In this document: positions 22,401 through 35,300 of the stretch, piece after piece
Layout of the letters: each line of letters opens with the position of its first letter
Position numbering within the stretch: the first letter of the stretch is position 1
NCBI RefSeq assembly: GCF_030052815.1
Contig: NC_079494.1
Coordinates: 38,178,467-38,242,466 of the forward strand
Length of the DNA: 64,000 bases
Source of the DNA: Hevea brasiliensis
Lineage: Eukaryota > Streptophyta > Magnoliopsida > Malpighiales > Euphorbiaceae
Direction of reading: 5' to 3'
Notes under the pieces: generated by a model
Seen by the model: the letters and a program-made list of their open reading frames with translations, nothing else
Database searches by the model: none
Told to the model about the DNA's origin: nothing
Translations under genes and position numbers: made by a program

Positions 22401-23990
22401 AGCAGTAGACCATCATCTCTGATTGAGAATTCTGGTTTCTTGCCCTGTCGGACTTCTTCCATCAACTTCTGATACTTCTGATCATTCTGAGTAGCCATTC
22501 TAATCTGATCAATCAACACTGGCTGTACATGCCATGCAACTGCTGTCTGCCCATCATCACTAATCTCTAAACTAGCATGCAATGATCTTAACTCATGTAT
22601 CAAAGACAAAGGAGTAACCCGTAGACTTGCCATAGTCTTGCGACTTAAGGCATCAGCCACAACATTAGCTTTCCCTGGCTGATAGTCTATCAGACAATCA
22701 TAGTCTTTTATCAACTCTAACCATCTCCTCTGTCTCAAATTCAGCTCTTTTTGGGTGCCCAAATACTTTAAACTCTTATGATCTGTGTAGATGTAGCACT
22801 TCTCCCCATACAAATAATGTCTCCAGATCTTAAGAGCAAACACAATGGCTGCAAGCTCCAAATCATGTGTTGGATAATTCCTCTCATGCGGTTTTTAGTG
22901 GCGTGATGCATAGGCAATGACATTTCGATCTTGCATCAACACACACCTAACCCATTGTGAGAAGCATCACTATAAAGCGTATATTCTTTACCGGTAGGTA
23001 AAGTTAGTGGAGCTTGATCAAACATCTCTTCAATTCATCAAAACTCTGCTGGCATTTATCCGTCCACTGAAATTTTACATCTTTTCTAAGCAGCTTGGTC
23101 AATGGAGATGCCAACATGGAAAATCCCTTCACAAATCTACGGTAGTATCCAGCTAAACCCAGAAAACTACGAATCTACGTGACATTTAGGTGGCCTCCAG
23201 TGGGACGACTTCAATCTTACTTGGATCTACCTTAATGCCCTCTTACGATACTACATGCCCCAAAAAGATATTTCTTTCACCAAAATTCACACTTCGACAA
23301 TTTGGCATATAGTTTCTCTCTCAAAGTCTGCAGTACAATCCATGGATGTCTATCATGCTCTTACGCATTCCTCGAATAGACCAATATATCATCTATGAAT
23401 ACCACAACAAAGCGGTCGAGGTATGGTCTGAAAATAGTGTTCATCGGATCCATAAAAGCGTAGGAGCATTAGTTAACCGAATGGCATGACCAAGAACTCA
23501 TAATGGCCATAGCGGGTTACGGCGATTTAGAAATACTTTGCTCTTGTACTTTCGGTGATAATAACTCGATCTCGTGTCAATTTTGGAGAACACAATTTGC
23601 ACCTCAACCGATCAAACAAGTCATCAATGCGGGTAATGGATATCTATTCTTTATTGTCACCTTATTCAGCTGCCGATAATCAATGCATAACCGAGAGTGC
23701 CATCCTTCTTCTTTACAAACAATCTGGCGCTCCCCAGGTGACACACTAGGGCGGATAAAGCCCTTGTCAAGCAACTCTTGCAATCGCACTTTCAACTCTT
23801 TCAATTCTGCAGTGCCATTCTATATGGCGTTATAGAGATTGGATCCACACGGGCATAACATCAATTTCAAATCGCACCTCTCTTTACGGAGGTAATCACG
23901 GCAATTCATCGAAACACATCAGGAAAGTCACATACCGTAGGGATGTCCCTTAGTCTTTGGACTCCCCACTTGGATGTCTATCACATGTGA
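22401..23990 (-). pseudogene. Element C reverse transcriptase and RNase H
   Basis: The RNase H is the clearest part (22861-22620): [41 protein letters not shown] and ADALSRKT. Upstream, the reverse transcriptase survives as pieces: ELLDKGFIRPSVSPG and CIDYRQLNKVTIKNRYPLPA (about 23760-23610), and the catalytic VVFIDDILV (about 23404-23376). The palm and thumb between them are shifted several times. This 1-kb stretch is much more damaged than the flanking domains of the same element, which could be real decay or consensus error. Confidence 0.85.
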
Positions 23991-24083
23991 CAAGTATGCT
24001 TCACACCTTTCGATCATTCTTACGGCTAGTGCAGCCGAAATGATGTTTGATGGCGATAAATGCCTCTCCCGTGTATTACCACA

Positions 24084-24935
24084 TCACCATACAAAGGAGA
24101 CCAAAAGTGACTGTCTTGATCTCTGATCAATCATAGCATGATGCCTAGCTAACCAATCCATGCCCAAGATGATATCATACTCTCTGAAGGGCATTTCAAT
24201 TAAGTCTGACAGGAAAACATGTCCTTGGATCACCAAAGGACAGTCTCTATAGATTCTGTTGACCCGGACCTCTTGTCCTAATGGACTAGTTACTAGCACT
24301 TCAAAACCCATTTGCACACATGGAACAGCAAGTGAACTGACTATGCTAGCACTAACATATGAATGGGTTGAACCCGGATCAAACAATACAAATACATCTT
24401 GATCAGAGATAGAAAATATACCAGCTACTACATCAGAAGTCTCAGCCTCTTCTCGCTGTTTCATTGTATAAACTCGACCAAGCACTTCCTGTCCGATTGA
24501 CCAATGCCACTGTTGCTGAACGGTGCCTCTACCTCTGCCTCTTCCTCTGCCAAATGACTGTGAACCTCTGGGAGCAGGACTCTGAATAGATCCCTCGGCA
24601 GTAGTAGGAGCTGGACCATATCTCGGAGCACTAGTACAGTCTTTAGCTATATGGCCCTTGCCTCCACAGTTAAAGCAGGCTCCAGTGGCCCAATAACATT
24701 CCCCCCCATGAATCTTGCCACAAGTCTCACAGGGGCGGGCAGAATGTGAACCCCTGCTTGACTGCTGACCAGACCTAGGGGGTCTCTGTCCAGAGAATCG
24801 GCCCCTACCAAATCTTCCACCTCGACCCCTGCTGGGTCCACTAAACTTCTTTCTCTTTCCAGAGGTAGCACCGGAACTCTGTTCAACTGATTTTTCCCCC
24901 TTGTCTTTTTCTGATTTTTCAGCTTTTTCCTTCAC
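24084..24935 (-). pseudogene. Element C gag zinc knuckle and protease
   Basis: A 283-codon frame opens with a lysine/serine-rich tract and an RG-rich stretch, then CETCGKIHGGECYWATGA and a CCHC knuckle CFNCGGKGHIAKDC (C-x2-C-x4-H-x4-C), which binds element RNA. The protease follows: VLFDPGSTHSYVS has the active-site Asp in a D-P-G-S context rather than the usual D-T/S-G, and EYDIILGMDWLARHHAMID is the typical flap-to-C-terminal segment. The frame is lost after DQRSRQSL. Confidence 0.9.
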
Positions 24936-24965
24936 TGGGTTTTATGCCTTCAACTCTCTCTCGGT

Positions 24966-25669
24966 TCAAGTGCTTGAGACATAAGTTACGAGAAGTTCGT
25001 GTCTAAATCCCACAACTTGCATCCTTATGCTGGGCTTCAAACCCGTCTCAAATCTCTTGCATCTTGCTTTACTGGTAGTAAGGAGACTCTCCGCATAGTG
25101 ACTCAGGCGGGAGAACTCCCTCTCATACTCTGCCACTGATCGATTTCCTTGTTTCAAACTCAAAAATTCTTGCAACTTCTGATCAACATATGCGTCTGGG
25201 ATGTATTTCTGTCTGAACTCTCTAATGAAGTCATCCCAGGTTAGCACTGGTGGTTCAGCCAAGCTGTGGGGGATGGTCTTCCACCAGTCATACGCATCCC
25301 CTTGCAGTAGCGACACAGAGTACTCAAGCTTCAATTCATCTTGGCAGTGCAGCTTCTTAAATACTCTGTCCATTCTTTCAAACCATTGCTCTGCCTCAAG
25401 TGGGTCTACTGTACCCTTAAATTCTGCAGCCCCATACTTCAATAATTTATCATATTGTCCGCCGAGGAGCGTGGTTGTGCCACAGTGGTTGGGGTGGAGC
25501 TTGGCGGGCATACCCCGACCATTTGTTGAAACATTGCCGCTTCTCTGTGCGAATGCGAGGAATTTTGCGGCATTTGTGGGGTCTTTCTTGACCCACGACA
25601 TTGATAAAGTGGGGCTTCCCCTTGTGCCTCGGCTTCAATTTGCTCAATCGAGCGATCTCCTTCTTCCAT
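24966..25669 (-). pseudogene. Element C gag, capsid region
   Basis: The probable start is the ATG at 25669, reading MEEGDRSIEQIEAEAQGEAP, a reading that stays open to 25439. A shifted frame takes over at about 25450 with LLKYGAAEFKGTVDPLEAEQ, WFERMDRVFKKLHC, SVSLLQGDAYDWW and FIREFRQKYIPDAY, then VAEYEREFSRLSHYAE: the retrotransposon gag (PF03732-type) core that builds the particle. Element B has a homologous gag at 31440-32158. Another break at about 24966 separates it from the knuckle frame. Confidence 0.85.
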
Positions 25670-25840
25670 TTCAATTTGAAGTTAGGGTATCTCCTGAACA
25701 AGTAACACAAGGAGATTTCCCTCCGTTAGTTCATATTCATGATGTAATGCACTGTATGTAACAAATATGGACATTGAGCAGTTGTACTTAATAAAGAAAA
25801 ACACAAATTCTCAAGTTAAAACATAATTCAAAAATTTTTT

Positions 25841-25852
25841 GCTCTGATACCA
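25841..25852 (-). promoter_or_regulatory. Element C primer-binding site (tRNA-iMet)
   Basis: The minus strand reads TGGTATCAGAGC, complementary to initiator tRNA-Met, eight bases from the 5' LTR. Confidence 0.9.
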
Positions 25853-25860
25853 CTAAAACA

Positions 25861-28800
25861 CGTCACACCTTACCCCTCCATAAGGCATAACATGATCCCG
25901 TAGAATACCTAATGAACTACCGAACTTCACCTATCGATAATTCATTAAGTACCCTACAAGGGATTTTGAACAATTTTCTTACTTTTGACAAGTGGTGAGC
26001 ATTTTCTAATAAGTATTTAAAACTTTTAGTTAAAATTAAAACTAGTTAATATTTTTGGTCATTTTAGTTTTTCTAAAATTTTATAATAATTTTGACTGAG
26101 TTTCCTCTGTATTTTGAGAAAACCGTTCTTGAATACACCTGTAAAAGCACTTCTAAAAGTTTTTCTCAACCACTACTTCAATTTCAAACTCAATCTCAAA
26201 CAATTTCTCAAATTCACAAGTTCAATAATTTCTTCAAAATCTGTCCATCAATATCATTTATTCATATTCCATTCAAGATAAACAATTTATATATTCATCA
26301 TACTAAAATTTACATTCAGAAGTCCAAACTAAAATTTATTACAACTTTTATACAAACTTTGTACAAGCTGCTCAAGACCCATGTACATGTCCATACATTT
26401 ATGTGCAATATATACATCAAAAGAAATATTTCTGATTAGGGTATAAATTATACCCAAGACTTCAAGTGATGACTTCACACACCTCGTGACTCGATCTGCT
26501 GCTCCTCTAATTTACGTATCTGCGGCAAGAATAAAGCTATCATTGAGTACTAAGACTCGATGGTGCACAATATACTAAAATAATCTTTATGCAAAACTTA
26601 AAGCACATTAATTCAAAAATTTGACTAAACATGAAAATTAAATACAATCATGCATTGTAAGATTTTACATGTAAACCAAGTTTATTTCAAAGTATCAAAA
26701 CACATTTCATAAAACCCAAACTTAATTCATGCCATTCGAAACAAATAGAATCTCAATAGCCAGAGGCTAAGAGAAATCACATGAATCTCGATAGCCAGAG
26801 GCTAAAGAGAAATCATGTCACAAGGCTAGCTAGCTCAAATATATGGATATCCATTCACATCCTCTTCTACTGGCACACCTCAACACTTCTCCAGAGAAGG
26901 AATCAAAATTGAAACTAATTACCCCACTAGTCGTGCTAGTGAGGTGTTCAAATATATGGTCATGATCGTGGTTTTAAAACTTATCTTAACAATTTGCTAA
27001 ACATTGTCATTTCAAATATACACAATAAATTTCACAATTTGAATCAAAACATCATAAGTAAGGTCACAATACTTTCAACAATTCAAAGCAACAATAAAAT
27101 GCATATTTCATTCATTTAATCAATGAATTTTTTTAAAGCATAGTAATATTGTGCACAAACCTCAAACGAGTCGTCCTTTAGCCTCGACTCGGTTCCTCGG
27201 GTTCCTTCCCGATATTCTTTTCAACTGAAACATACAATTTTACAATGTTTCAGTACTAGAACTTAAAATAAATCCAAAATAAACTTAACTTCACATTTAG
27301 CTAGCTCTAACGTGTTAAATTCGACGTTCTCGAAATTTTGTGTTTCGGGTTACTATTCACTGCACTATTCAAGTCAAATTATTGACTTTCTAAGGCTTAA
27401 TAGGTATGGGAACTTCAACTTCACCCACATACCACATTTTGGTCACCAAACTTGTTGGTTTTGGTCATTTGTTTAAAGCTTAGGTCATTTTGGCAAAATT
27501 GCCAATTTTGGTTTGGTTCTCCGAAGTTGCACTATTCCATTGGTCGATCTACTCTTGGAATTTGACAAAACTTCCTTCATAGAAAATGTTCCTTATCGTC
27601 TTAAGTGTATTCTCATTTTTGGATCACCTCAATCGGAGTTTTGTAGCTCAAGTTATGGCCAAAATAAGTTTACTGTTCACGTGCACTGTTCATACTGCAA
27701 TTTAGGTGCTGTCAGATTTTTGGTTCAACTTTGGTCAATTGTTTGATCAAGTTAAGTTCAAAATTTGGTCTCACTTTGTTCATATGAAATGTTGTACTAT
27801 GTCTTAGGTTTCCATCGGTTCAAGAATCGCCTAAATCCGAGTTTTCTAGAGAGAGTTATAGCTATCCAAACTTTGCTGCTCAACTAAAAATCTGCAGAAT
27901 TTCAGTACAGAAATTTTAACTTTGCTCAATGATTTGAATGAGTTAATGGCCTAATTTGGGTTGGTGTTCTTCATGAAAGTTTTAGGTCTATATCATATCT
28001 AATTGCTGGTAAAATTTCATGTCAATTTGACCTACCTAGCTCGAGTTATGACCAAATGAACAGTTACTGTTCATTTGGTCAGTTTAGTGCAGTGGCAGCC
28101 TGCTATCAACTCACTTTGGTCAATTGTTTCACCAAGTTTTGGTCAGTTTTTGGCCATGGTTCCTTAATGAAAATTGTGCTCTTTTATGTCTATTTTCATC
28201 TCCAATTGGTGGCATATCAATTGGGCTTGTAAAATTTGAGTTTTGGTCCTTCAAAGTGGGTTTGGTCATGCTGCCAGCAGCATGACCATTGACCTACGAA
28301 TTTGGCTTAATTTTCTACCATTCCCACACAACTTATTTGGTCATAATTGACCATTAATTCATGTCACAATAGGTTAAACATGCCATTTATGCATTTCTCT
28401 AATTTTTGGTTCATAAACCCTTGCATTGAAACCCTAAACTCACTAACTCTTGCATTTAACCATAACTAGTGCACTTAACCTTAACCATTCAACTAATCAA
28501 AGCTTTTAAACTCCTTCTAATGCATCAATTTCATGTAATTCATACTCCTATCAAGCTGCCCAAATTTCAGTTTGGTCCCTCTCCCATATTTGTTTCATTT
28601 AAATCAAGTTATTAGCTCACTTAATTACCTAAACATGCATTTGAATGGAAAAGTAACAATTTAACATACTAACCTTTTGTTAAAGCTTCAAAACCCTATC
28701 TTTAACTCTCCTTTCTTCTTGTAATCCTCTTCTCAAGTTGTAACAATAAGCTCTAGGGAGGTTTTTAATGGAGTTATTTGAATTAAGTGAAGAAAACTAA

Positions 28801-29545
28801 GCTTAAAAGTAAGCTTACATGGAAGACCACTCATGGAGGATTTTGGGGAAAATGGGGTGGCAAAGGAGAGGTGAAGAAGAAGAAAATTCTAATTTTTTCC
28901 TTTGTTTTCACTTTACACGTTTTTACTTATGGAAGACCCTAAATCCAATTAATTAATTCAATTTATTAATTTAGTTATGACATCATGCATGATGTCATAA
29001 CTTTGACTTTCAAACTCTTTCTTTTTCTCTTTTTTTTTTTATTTTTCTATTAGTTCTTTAATTTAATTCTCGATTCCGAAATTTTCTTTTCTCCGATTTT
29101 ATTTGACAGTTAGGTCAGGAGTCAGCGCTCGGGGTCAATTGACCAAATTGACCTCGCCGGGTCATCCGGTTTGCAAATAATTCCATATTTCTTGGCTCCA
29201 CGACCTAATTATTTGGTAGCTTAACAGTTCTTTTTCGTGATTTTCTCTTTTCCACTTTGTGTTCATAAGGGTCCTAAGGACCGCAGTCACTTTTTACGGT
29301 TGAAATTTGAGTTTAAAACGACTTATGATCGTTCAGGAGGTCACTCATCGCTGTGACTCTCGGCTCGTTTAACCTCTTATGTTCTGTTTTTCTTATTTAT
29401 AGTTAACTAATTAAACATTACTAATTATTTGTATTTATGGGTTCTCAAGTTGTCTTAAATGTGGCTCTAATCTCAATAATTGTCCGGACCGACACCGGTC
29501 ACCGAAACAGTGAAATCTACCAGGCTATGCAACGGGGGTGTTACA
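25861..29545 (-). repeat. Element C 5' LTR
   Basis: Starts CGTCACACC (the terminal TG is CG here) and ends GGGGGTGTTACA. Very similar to 17335-21043; many of the differences fall at CAG/CTG triplets and in homopolymers. It should contain the element promoter. Short ORFs at 26092 and 27513 mirror those of the other LTR and have no recognisable product. Confidence 0.95.
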
Positions 29546-30954
29546 TTTCTGGGCAGGATTTCTTCACCAAAGTGGTGCCATTATGTGTCTAGTTTCATGT
29601 CCAATTGGCCTTGCACCAATTGAACCTCTATAACTCCATTTATAGCTGCGTAAACCTACTGGACTCACACACAGTCCTGCAGGTCAGCCAGGCAGCTCAC
29701 CCAAACTCAAATACCAAGCCACAACTCACTTCATTTCCTCCTCACACACATTCAAAAGGTCACTAATTGACCCTTAGAACACTAATTCACCATCAGTTGA
29801 ACAAAACTCTAATTACCCCTAAACCCTAACTCTCCAATTCTCTTAATCTTGCAACACATGCTACTCCCATTAAAAATTCATGCATATACATGTTAAATAG
29901 CATTAGGAGGTAAGTTTAAACTAAATAAAACATAGAAATTTCCCTTGCTTCCAAGCTGGCCAAATTTTCTTTTTAGCCAATACCCATGATTTCTTCAATT
30001 CTTCTTCATATTTACAACTCAATACAACTAATCCACACAATTTAAACACTAAATCTTGAAGTTAAGAGCACTTATCTCTTGTAATAGTTTTCAAAAGCTC
30101 CAAATCTTCTCTTTTTCCCTTTCTTTTTGCTAGTTAGATGTTGCTTAAAGTGTAAGGAAGAAGTTTTATGAAGCAAGATTAAAATCTTATGGTGGTTTAT
30201 CAAGGAATTTTAGTGAGAAATGTTGATCAACAATGGTGAGAGAAGAGAGAGGAAGGGAGCCGGCTGAAAATGAAGAAAATGTAACAGATTTTGCGTTTTT
30301 TTTTTTTTTTTTACTTCATTTTAGTTATATTTATCTCATTTTAATTGGTTTGTCAATTTCTAATTGGTGGGAAGCTTTTCAATGATGTCATCCTATGTCA
30401 TAAATCCAATTTAATTCCATTTTCTTTTTACTTTATTTTCTTATTTTCATTTCTCATTTTTAATTACACTTCTAGTAATATTTATTCACATTTTATGTCA
30501 TAATAATTATTTACTTAACTGGACAAGTCGGCCAAAAATCATCTTTGAAGATGAAATGACCAAAATGCCCTCCGTTTGGCTTATTGAGCCAAAATCGTCT
30601 GTACCGATTGAAAAAATTTTCTAAGCCTTTTCTTGGCATTCTAATGCCATAGAACCCTCAATGAATCTTCTCTGGAGTCTTAAAAATTATTTTATGAATT
30701 TTTTCCCTAGTCTAGGGCTCCTAGTTATGACAACCACAACTTCCCACTGGGTTACCCATCGCTAGGGCACCGACTCATTTAACTTGATTGTATTTTATTT
30801 CAAAAATTTTTCCTAACTTTTTCTTATTAATATTTGAGTTAATTATAGTTCCTCACTTTAGTTTAAATATTTTTCTAGATGTTCTAGCTGTTCGGACCGA
30901 CGCTGATAATCGAAACAGTAGAATGTACGGAATGAATATAGTGAGGGTGTTATA
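29546..30954 (-). repeat. Element B 3' LTR, second part (with TSD copy of C)
   Basis: After the TTTCT duplication (29546-29550) the sequence resumes GGGCAGGATTTCTTCACC, matching the intact B LTR at about 34303 onward, and ends GTGAGGGTGTTATA. Summed with 15431-17334 it gives 3,308 bp, against 3,311 bp for the other LTR. A poly-T tract lies at about 30298-30312. No gene is visible. Confidence 0.9.
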
Positions 30955-30967
30955 ACTCTTCCCCTCT
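30955..30967 (-). promoter_or_regulatory. Element B polypurine tract
   Basis: The minus strand reads AGAGGGGAAGAGT directly before the 3' LTR, in the position and orientation expected. Confidence 0.8.
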
Positions 30968-31018
30968 AATTTAAATTTTGTCCTCGAAAATTACCTGACT
31001 TAAGTAATCGTGGAGTTG

Positions 31019-31360
31019 CTACCTCCTTGTTTCTTCACTTCCTTGTATCGCCTCATCAGTGTCTGGGTTTGGCTCCTCCTGAGCTTCCATAGCATATACC
31101 TGTGGTGCCACCCTGACTTCAGGCCTTTCAACTGTCTCAGAAACAATCTTTTGTGAAATGTCAGCCATTTTTGCTCTACTCGATCCTTTACCCCTTTGAA
31201 CTGTAGGGGCAGGTCTATCAACTTGTACCGGAGCTATTAAACCACTCCTCTGAGGGCAATCTCTTATGAAATGATCCATAGCCCCACACTTGAAACACTC
31301 TCCAGTTAATAGTTGACACTCCCCTCTATATCTCCTACCATAGTGCATACATTCAGGCAC
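31019..31360 (-). pseudogene. Element B gag C-terminus with zinc knuckle
   Basis: A 113-codon minus-strand frame reads MPECMHYGRRYRGECQLLTG then CFKCGAMDHFIRDC, a CCHC knuckle (C-x2-C-x4-H-x4-C), followed by a charged tail ending IQGSEETRR and a stop. In element C the equivalent point leads into protease and pol; here it runs within 60 bases into the polypurine tract and LTR. The element therefore encodes no enzyme, and the internal region looks like a deletion derivative or a gag-only family. Confidence 0.8.
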
Positions 31361-31439
31361 TGGGGCTAATCCCCTTGTTACTATGCCTGGGGAGCTAGCT
31401 ATAGATATCCCAATCTGGCCTCTCTGGCCCTATGTCTAA

Positions 31440-32158
31440 TCTTGAGAACCAGAACCCTTAAGCTTCTTACTACCAGTCGGTATACTTGACTGCCCTAGTC
31501 CAAATTCCCTCTTACACTACCTATCTTTCCTATTCTGTTCACTTACTCTGACCCTTTCCACTTTCAGTGCGGTTTCAACTAATTTCGTGAAGTTCGTAAT
31601 CCCTAAGGCAGTGATCATTATTTTAATGTTATCATTTAGCCCCTCTTCAAACCTTCTACACCTCTCTGCTTATGTGGGGACTATCTCTCTTCTGTAGCGG
31701 CTTAGTCTGACAAACTCCTTCTCATACTCCGCTACTGATAGCTGCCTCTGCCTTAAACTAATAAACCCTCTTCTTCTGTCTTCCAGGTACACACTTCCCA
31801 CATACTTCTTCTTAAATTCAACGAGGAAGAAATCCTAAGTTATCAACTCTGGCCGAACCTCACTAGATACGGTGTCCCACTACTGATAGGCATCATCTTG
31901 AAGTAGGGACACAGCACCCTCCAAGTTCTGCTCTGAGGTGCAATGCAGTTGCTTCAATACCCTTATGGTGCGGTCTAGCCAATTCTCAGCCACCACTGAG
32001 TCATCTTCTTCCTTACTAATGAAGTCCACAGCCCCAAATTTTCTCAGTTTTTCCAGATGGGATTTCTGCTGTGGAGGTGGTGGTGGCATAACCCCAGCCA
32101 TCTGTCTGAAGAATTCATCCATTTGCTGAAACATAGCCGGCGAAGGCTGTGCAGGCAC
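31440..32158 (-). pseudogene. Element B gag, capsid region, broken
   Basis: The first frame (32158-31880) reads MPAQPSPAMFQQMDEFFRQM, a proline run, KLRKFGAVDFISKE and RVLKQLHCTSEQNLEGAVSL then LLQDDAYQ, closely parallel to the gag of element C. A TAG near 31880 follows. The rest (31860-31440) gives shifted pieces with the pattern of QLSVAEYEKEFVRLSRY and the capsid C-terminus. The protein would form particles, possibly using enzymes from a helper chromovirus. Confidence 0.75.
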
Positions 32159-32370
32159 TGCTGGCGCTGGTGGAGCAGGTTCTCCCTAGCCTCCAATCTC
32201 AGCTGCAGGTGGAGTACGACTCTCCACTTCCTCATCTAGTGCTCTCTGTGACGTGGGGTCTATATCCTAATCAAAATAACAAAGACAAATATATCTGCAT
32301 TAGTGTCACCTCGACTCTTACAAATGCAATGCATGGTATGGACTCTATCTAGACCCAGAAATGCCTAAAC

Positions 32371-32384
32371 CGTGCTCTGATATA
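32371..32384 (-). promoter_or_regulatory. Element B primer-binding site (degraded)
   Basis: The minus strand reads TATATCAGAGCACG, six bases from the LTR. It differs from the intact TGGTATCAGAGC of element C by changes in its first bases. This is a tRNA-iMet type site, probably decayed after insertion. Confidence 0.7.
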
Positions 32385-32390
32385 ACTAAA

Positions 32391-35300
32391 TGTGACACCC
32401 CTTACCCGTCTACAATGTAGCCGAGCAAGATATGCCACACAGTGTACTAGAACACTATATTTTATTTCAATCATTTTTATTCTTCCTTAATTTATTTCTT
32501 CATGGATATGAAGTGTAATTTGTGAAATTTAATTCATTTAATTCATTTATTAAAATTATAAATTCATTTGGGGTTTCAAAAATTTTATTGAAAATCGGGC
32601 AAAGTACCAGCTAAAAATGGATAAAATAGTTCTTCGGAACCTATGAAAAACACTTCCAATAATTTCTAATCATTCTCAAACTCCATTTGTATCACATCAA
32701 TTTACAACAATTTCTTAACAATTCCTCCATTTGTCATTCATTCATTTTCACATAATCATTATGCTCAAATCATAAATAAATTCTCACATAGTATTTATAA
32801 TCACAAAGTTACAAATATTTACATTAACACAAAATTATATTACATAGGTTTCAAATATACATGATAAAATAAGAGTTTAATTACAAAACTTACAAAAATC
32901 ACAAAATACAAAATGGGACCTAATGTCCTACCAATGCACTGTAGCCTGTGAGATGACACGGATACTATGCAGAATTGTGAATGGCCTTACCCAGTCTGTG
33001 GTCTACTGGGCTCTCTGTCCAAATCTTTAGTTCCTACACGTTGTAAAAGCGACGCGCTAAGTATAAAGCTTAGTGGTGCCAATAATATAAGAAAATATAA
33101 TATGCAAATAAATATAATAATTTCCTAGTTATTGTATTCATAAGAAATGAATAATTACTAACTTATTGTTTAGTCGAAGGCTAACTGCATTTTATGATGT
33201 TAACTTCTTCATGTATTTTGTTAATTATTTTCTTGATGATTTTGAGCTTCTTTATTTTATTGTAATCATTCTTGATCTTTATCTTGATATTTCATTTCCT
33301 TATTTTCTTTAATAATCAATTCAATTATAATTATACTTTTCCATGCCCAAGTAACCTACACAAATTGACCAGACTGGATAAACGGGTAAACTAGCACAGG
33401 GTACCAGGTACCTCGAGTCATCACACCATCGGTCACAATGTGTCTCCAGGTGTACAAACAAAATGGCTAATAAGCCATAAAAGCAATAAAGCATAAAGCC
33501 AAGTATAACATCATAATCAGTATAGCCATAAGCTGTCATCATAGAATGGCAATGAAGCCATACATTATATGCAGTACTGCTATTAGAACCCTATTGGCAT
33601 GCCAACCTATCCAACCTAATCACATTAGGCCTACTACGGCATATTATAAAATCATTTCTTGAATATTTGTATTTTACATGTAAGGTTACTATTTATTTCA
33701 TTAGTCAACTAAATTGTTGACTTTTTTATAGACAATAGGTATATTAGTTTTAATATCTCCAACAGACCACATTTTGCATTCTAAAGTTATTGGTATTAAT
33801 TGCCAATACCATTTCAAAGCTTAGTGTGAGTTATTCACAATTTTTAAATTTCAAGTATTACATTTACTGTTCCGTTGGTCATTTGTATAATAGGATTTTG
33901 GCAAAGTTATCTTCATGAAAGTTGTTCCTTATTGTGTCTAGTCATATTTCTTTTTTTGAATCACTCCATTTGGAGTTTTGTAGCTCAAGTTATGGCCTAA
34001 ACACCATAATTGACCGGATTGCAATTTTCCAGATTTTTCTGGGCAGAACCAATTCTGTAAGTTTTGTACACTAACTGCAGGTCAGTTTTTGAACATGTTA
34101 TGATCAAAATTTGGGTTTTGTTTCTTCATGAAAGTTTTAGGTCTATGTCTCAGCTTTCTTTTGGTAAAATTTCAGGTCAATTGGACCTTTTTACACTGAG
34201 TTATGACCAAATGAATAAACACTATTCATTTGGTCATTTTGCCGAGACAGAATGCAAGTCACCTGGATTAAGGCAATTTTTAGGTTAACTTGGTTTGGTT
34301 TTCTGGGCAGGGTTTCTTCACTAAAGTGGTGCCATTATGTGTCTAGTTTCATGTCCAATTAGCCTTGCACCAATGGAACCTCTACAACTCCATTTATAGC
34401 TGCCTAAACCTACTGCACTCACACTTAGTCCTGCAGGTCAACTAAGGCAGCTCACCCAAACTCAAATACCAAGCCACAACTCACTTTATTTCCTCCTCAC
34501 ACACATTCAAATGGTTACTAATTGACCCTTAGAACACTGATTCACCATCAGTTGAACAAAACTCTAATTACCCCTAAACCCTAACTCTACAATTCTCTTA
34601 ATCTTGCAACACATGCTACTCCCATTAAAAATTCATGCATATACATGTTAAATAGCATTAGGTGGTAAGTTTAAACTAAATAAAACCTAGAAATTACCCT
34701 TGCTTCCAAGCTGGCCAAATTTCCTTTTTAGCCATTACCCATGATTTCTTCAATTATTCTTCATATTTACAACTCAATTCAACTAATCCACACTATTTAA
34801 ATACTAAATCTTGAAGTTAAGAGCACTTACCTCTTGTAATAGTTTTCAAAAGCTCCAAATCTTCTCTTTTTCCCTTTTTTTTTTGCTGGTTAGATGTTGC
34901 TTAAGGTGTGAGGAAGAAGTTTTGTGAAGCAAGATTAAAATCTTATGGTAGTTTATTAAGGAATTTTAGTGAGAAATGTTGATCAACAATGGTGAGAGAA
35001 GAGAGAGGAAGGGAGCCGGCTGAAAATGAAGAAGATGTAGCAGATTTTATGTTTTTTTTTACTTCATTTTAGTTATATTTATCTCATTTTAATTGGTTTG
35101 TCAATTTCTAATTGGTGGGAAGCTTTTTAATGATGTCATCCTATGTCATAAATCTAATTTAATTCCATTTTCTTTTTACTTTGTTTTCTTATTTTCATTT
35201 CTCATTTTTAATTACACTTCTAGTAATATCTATTCACATTTTATCTCATAATAATTATTTACTTAACAGGACAAGTCGGCCAAAAATCATCTTTGAAGAC

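Larger units (their letters stand above)
17335..29545 (-). mobile_element. Element C: full-length Tekay/Del-like chromovirus, minus strand
   Basis: The element is 12,211 bp with LTRs of about 3.7 kb (17335-21043, 25861-29545). Its internal region in minus orientation is primer site, gag, zinc knuckle, protease, reverse transcriptase, RNase H, integrase, chromodomain and polypurine tract. Integrase at the C-terminal end marks Ty3/gypsy; the GPY/F motif and the C-terminal chromodomain mark a chromovirus, and the long LTR fits Tekay/Del. A 5-bp duplication TTTCT bounds it. All domains are recognisable, but many frameshifts, densest at 22870-24080, prevent expression. Element H (59402 onward) is a related copy. 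Confidence 0.95.

Noticed and set aside
22870..24080. Frameshift-dense stretch of element C as a foreign insertion
   Set aside because: Recognisable reverse transcriptase pieces in order (ELLDKGFIRPS, YRQLNKVTI, FIDDILV) span it, so it is decayed or mis-assembled pol, not an insertion.
29817..29832. Telomere-like CCCTAAACCCTAA in the B LTR (also about 34573 and in the C LTR)
   Set aside because: Only one or two units; a telo-box-like motif at most, not a telomeric array.
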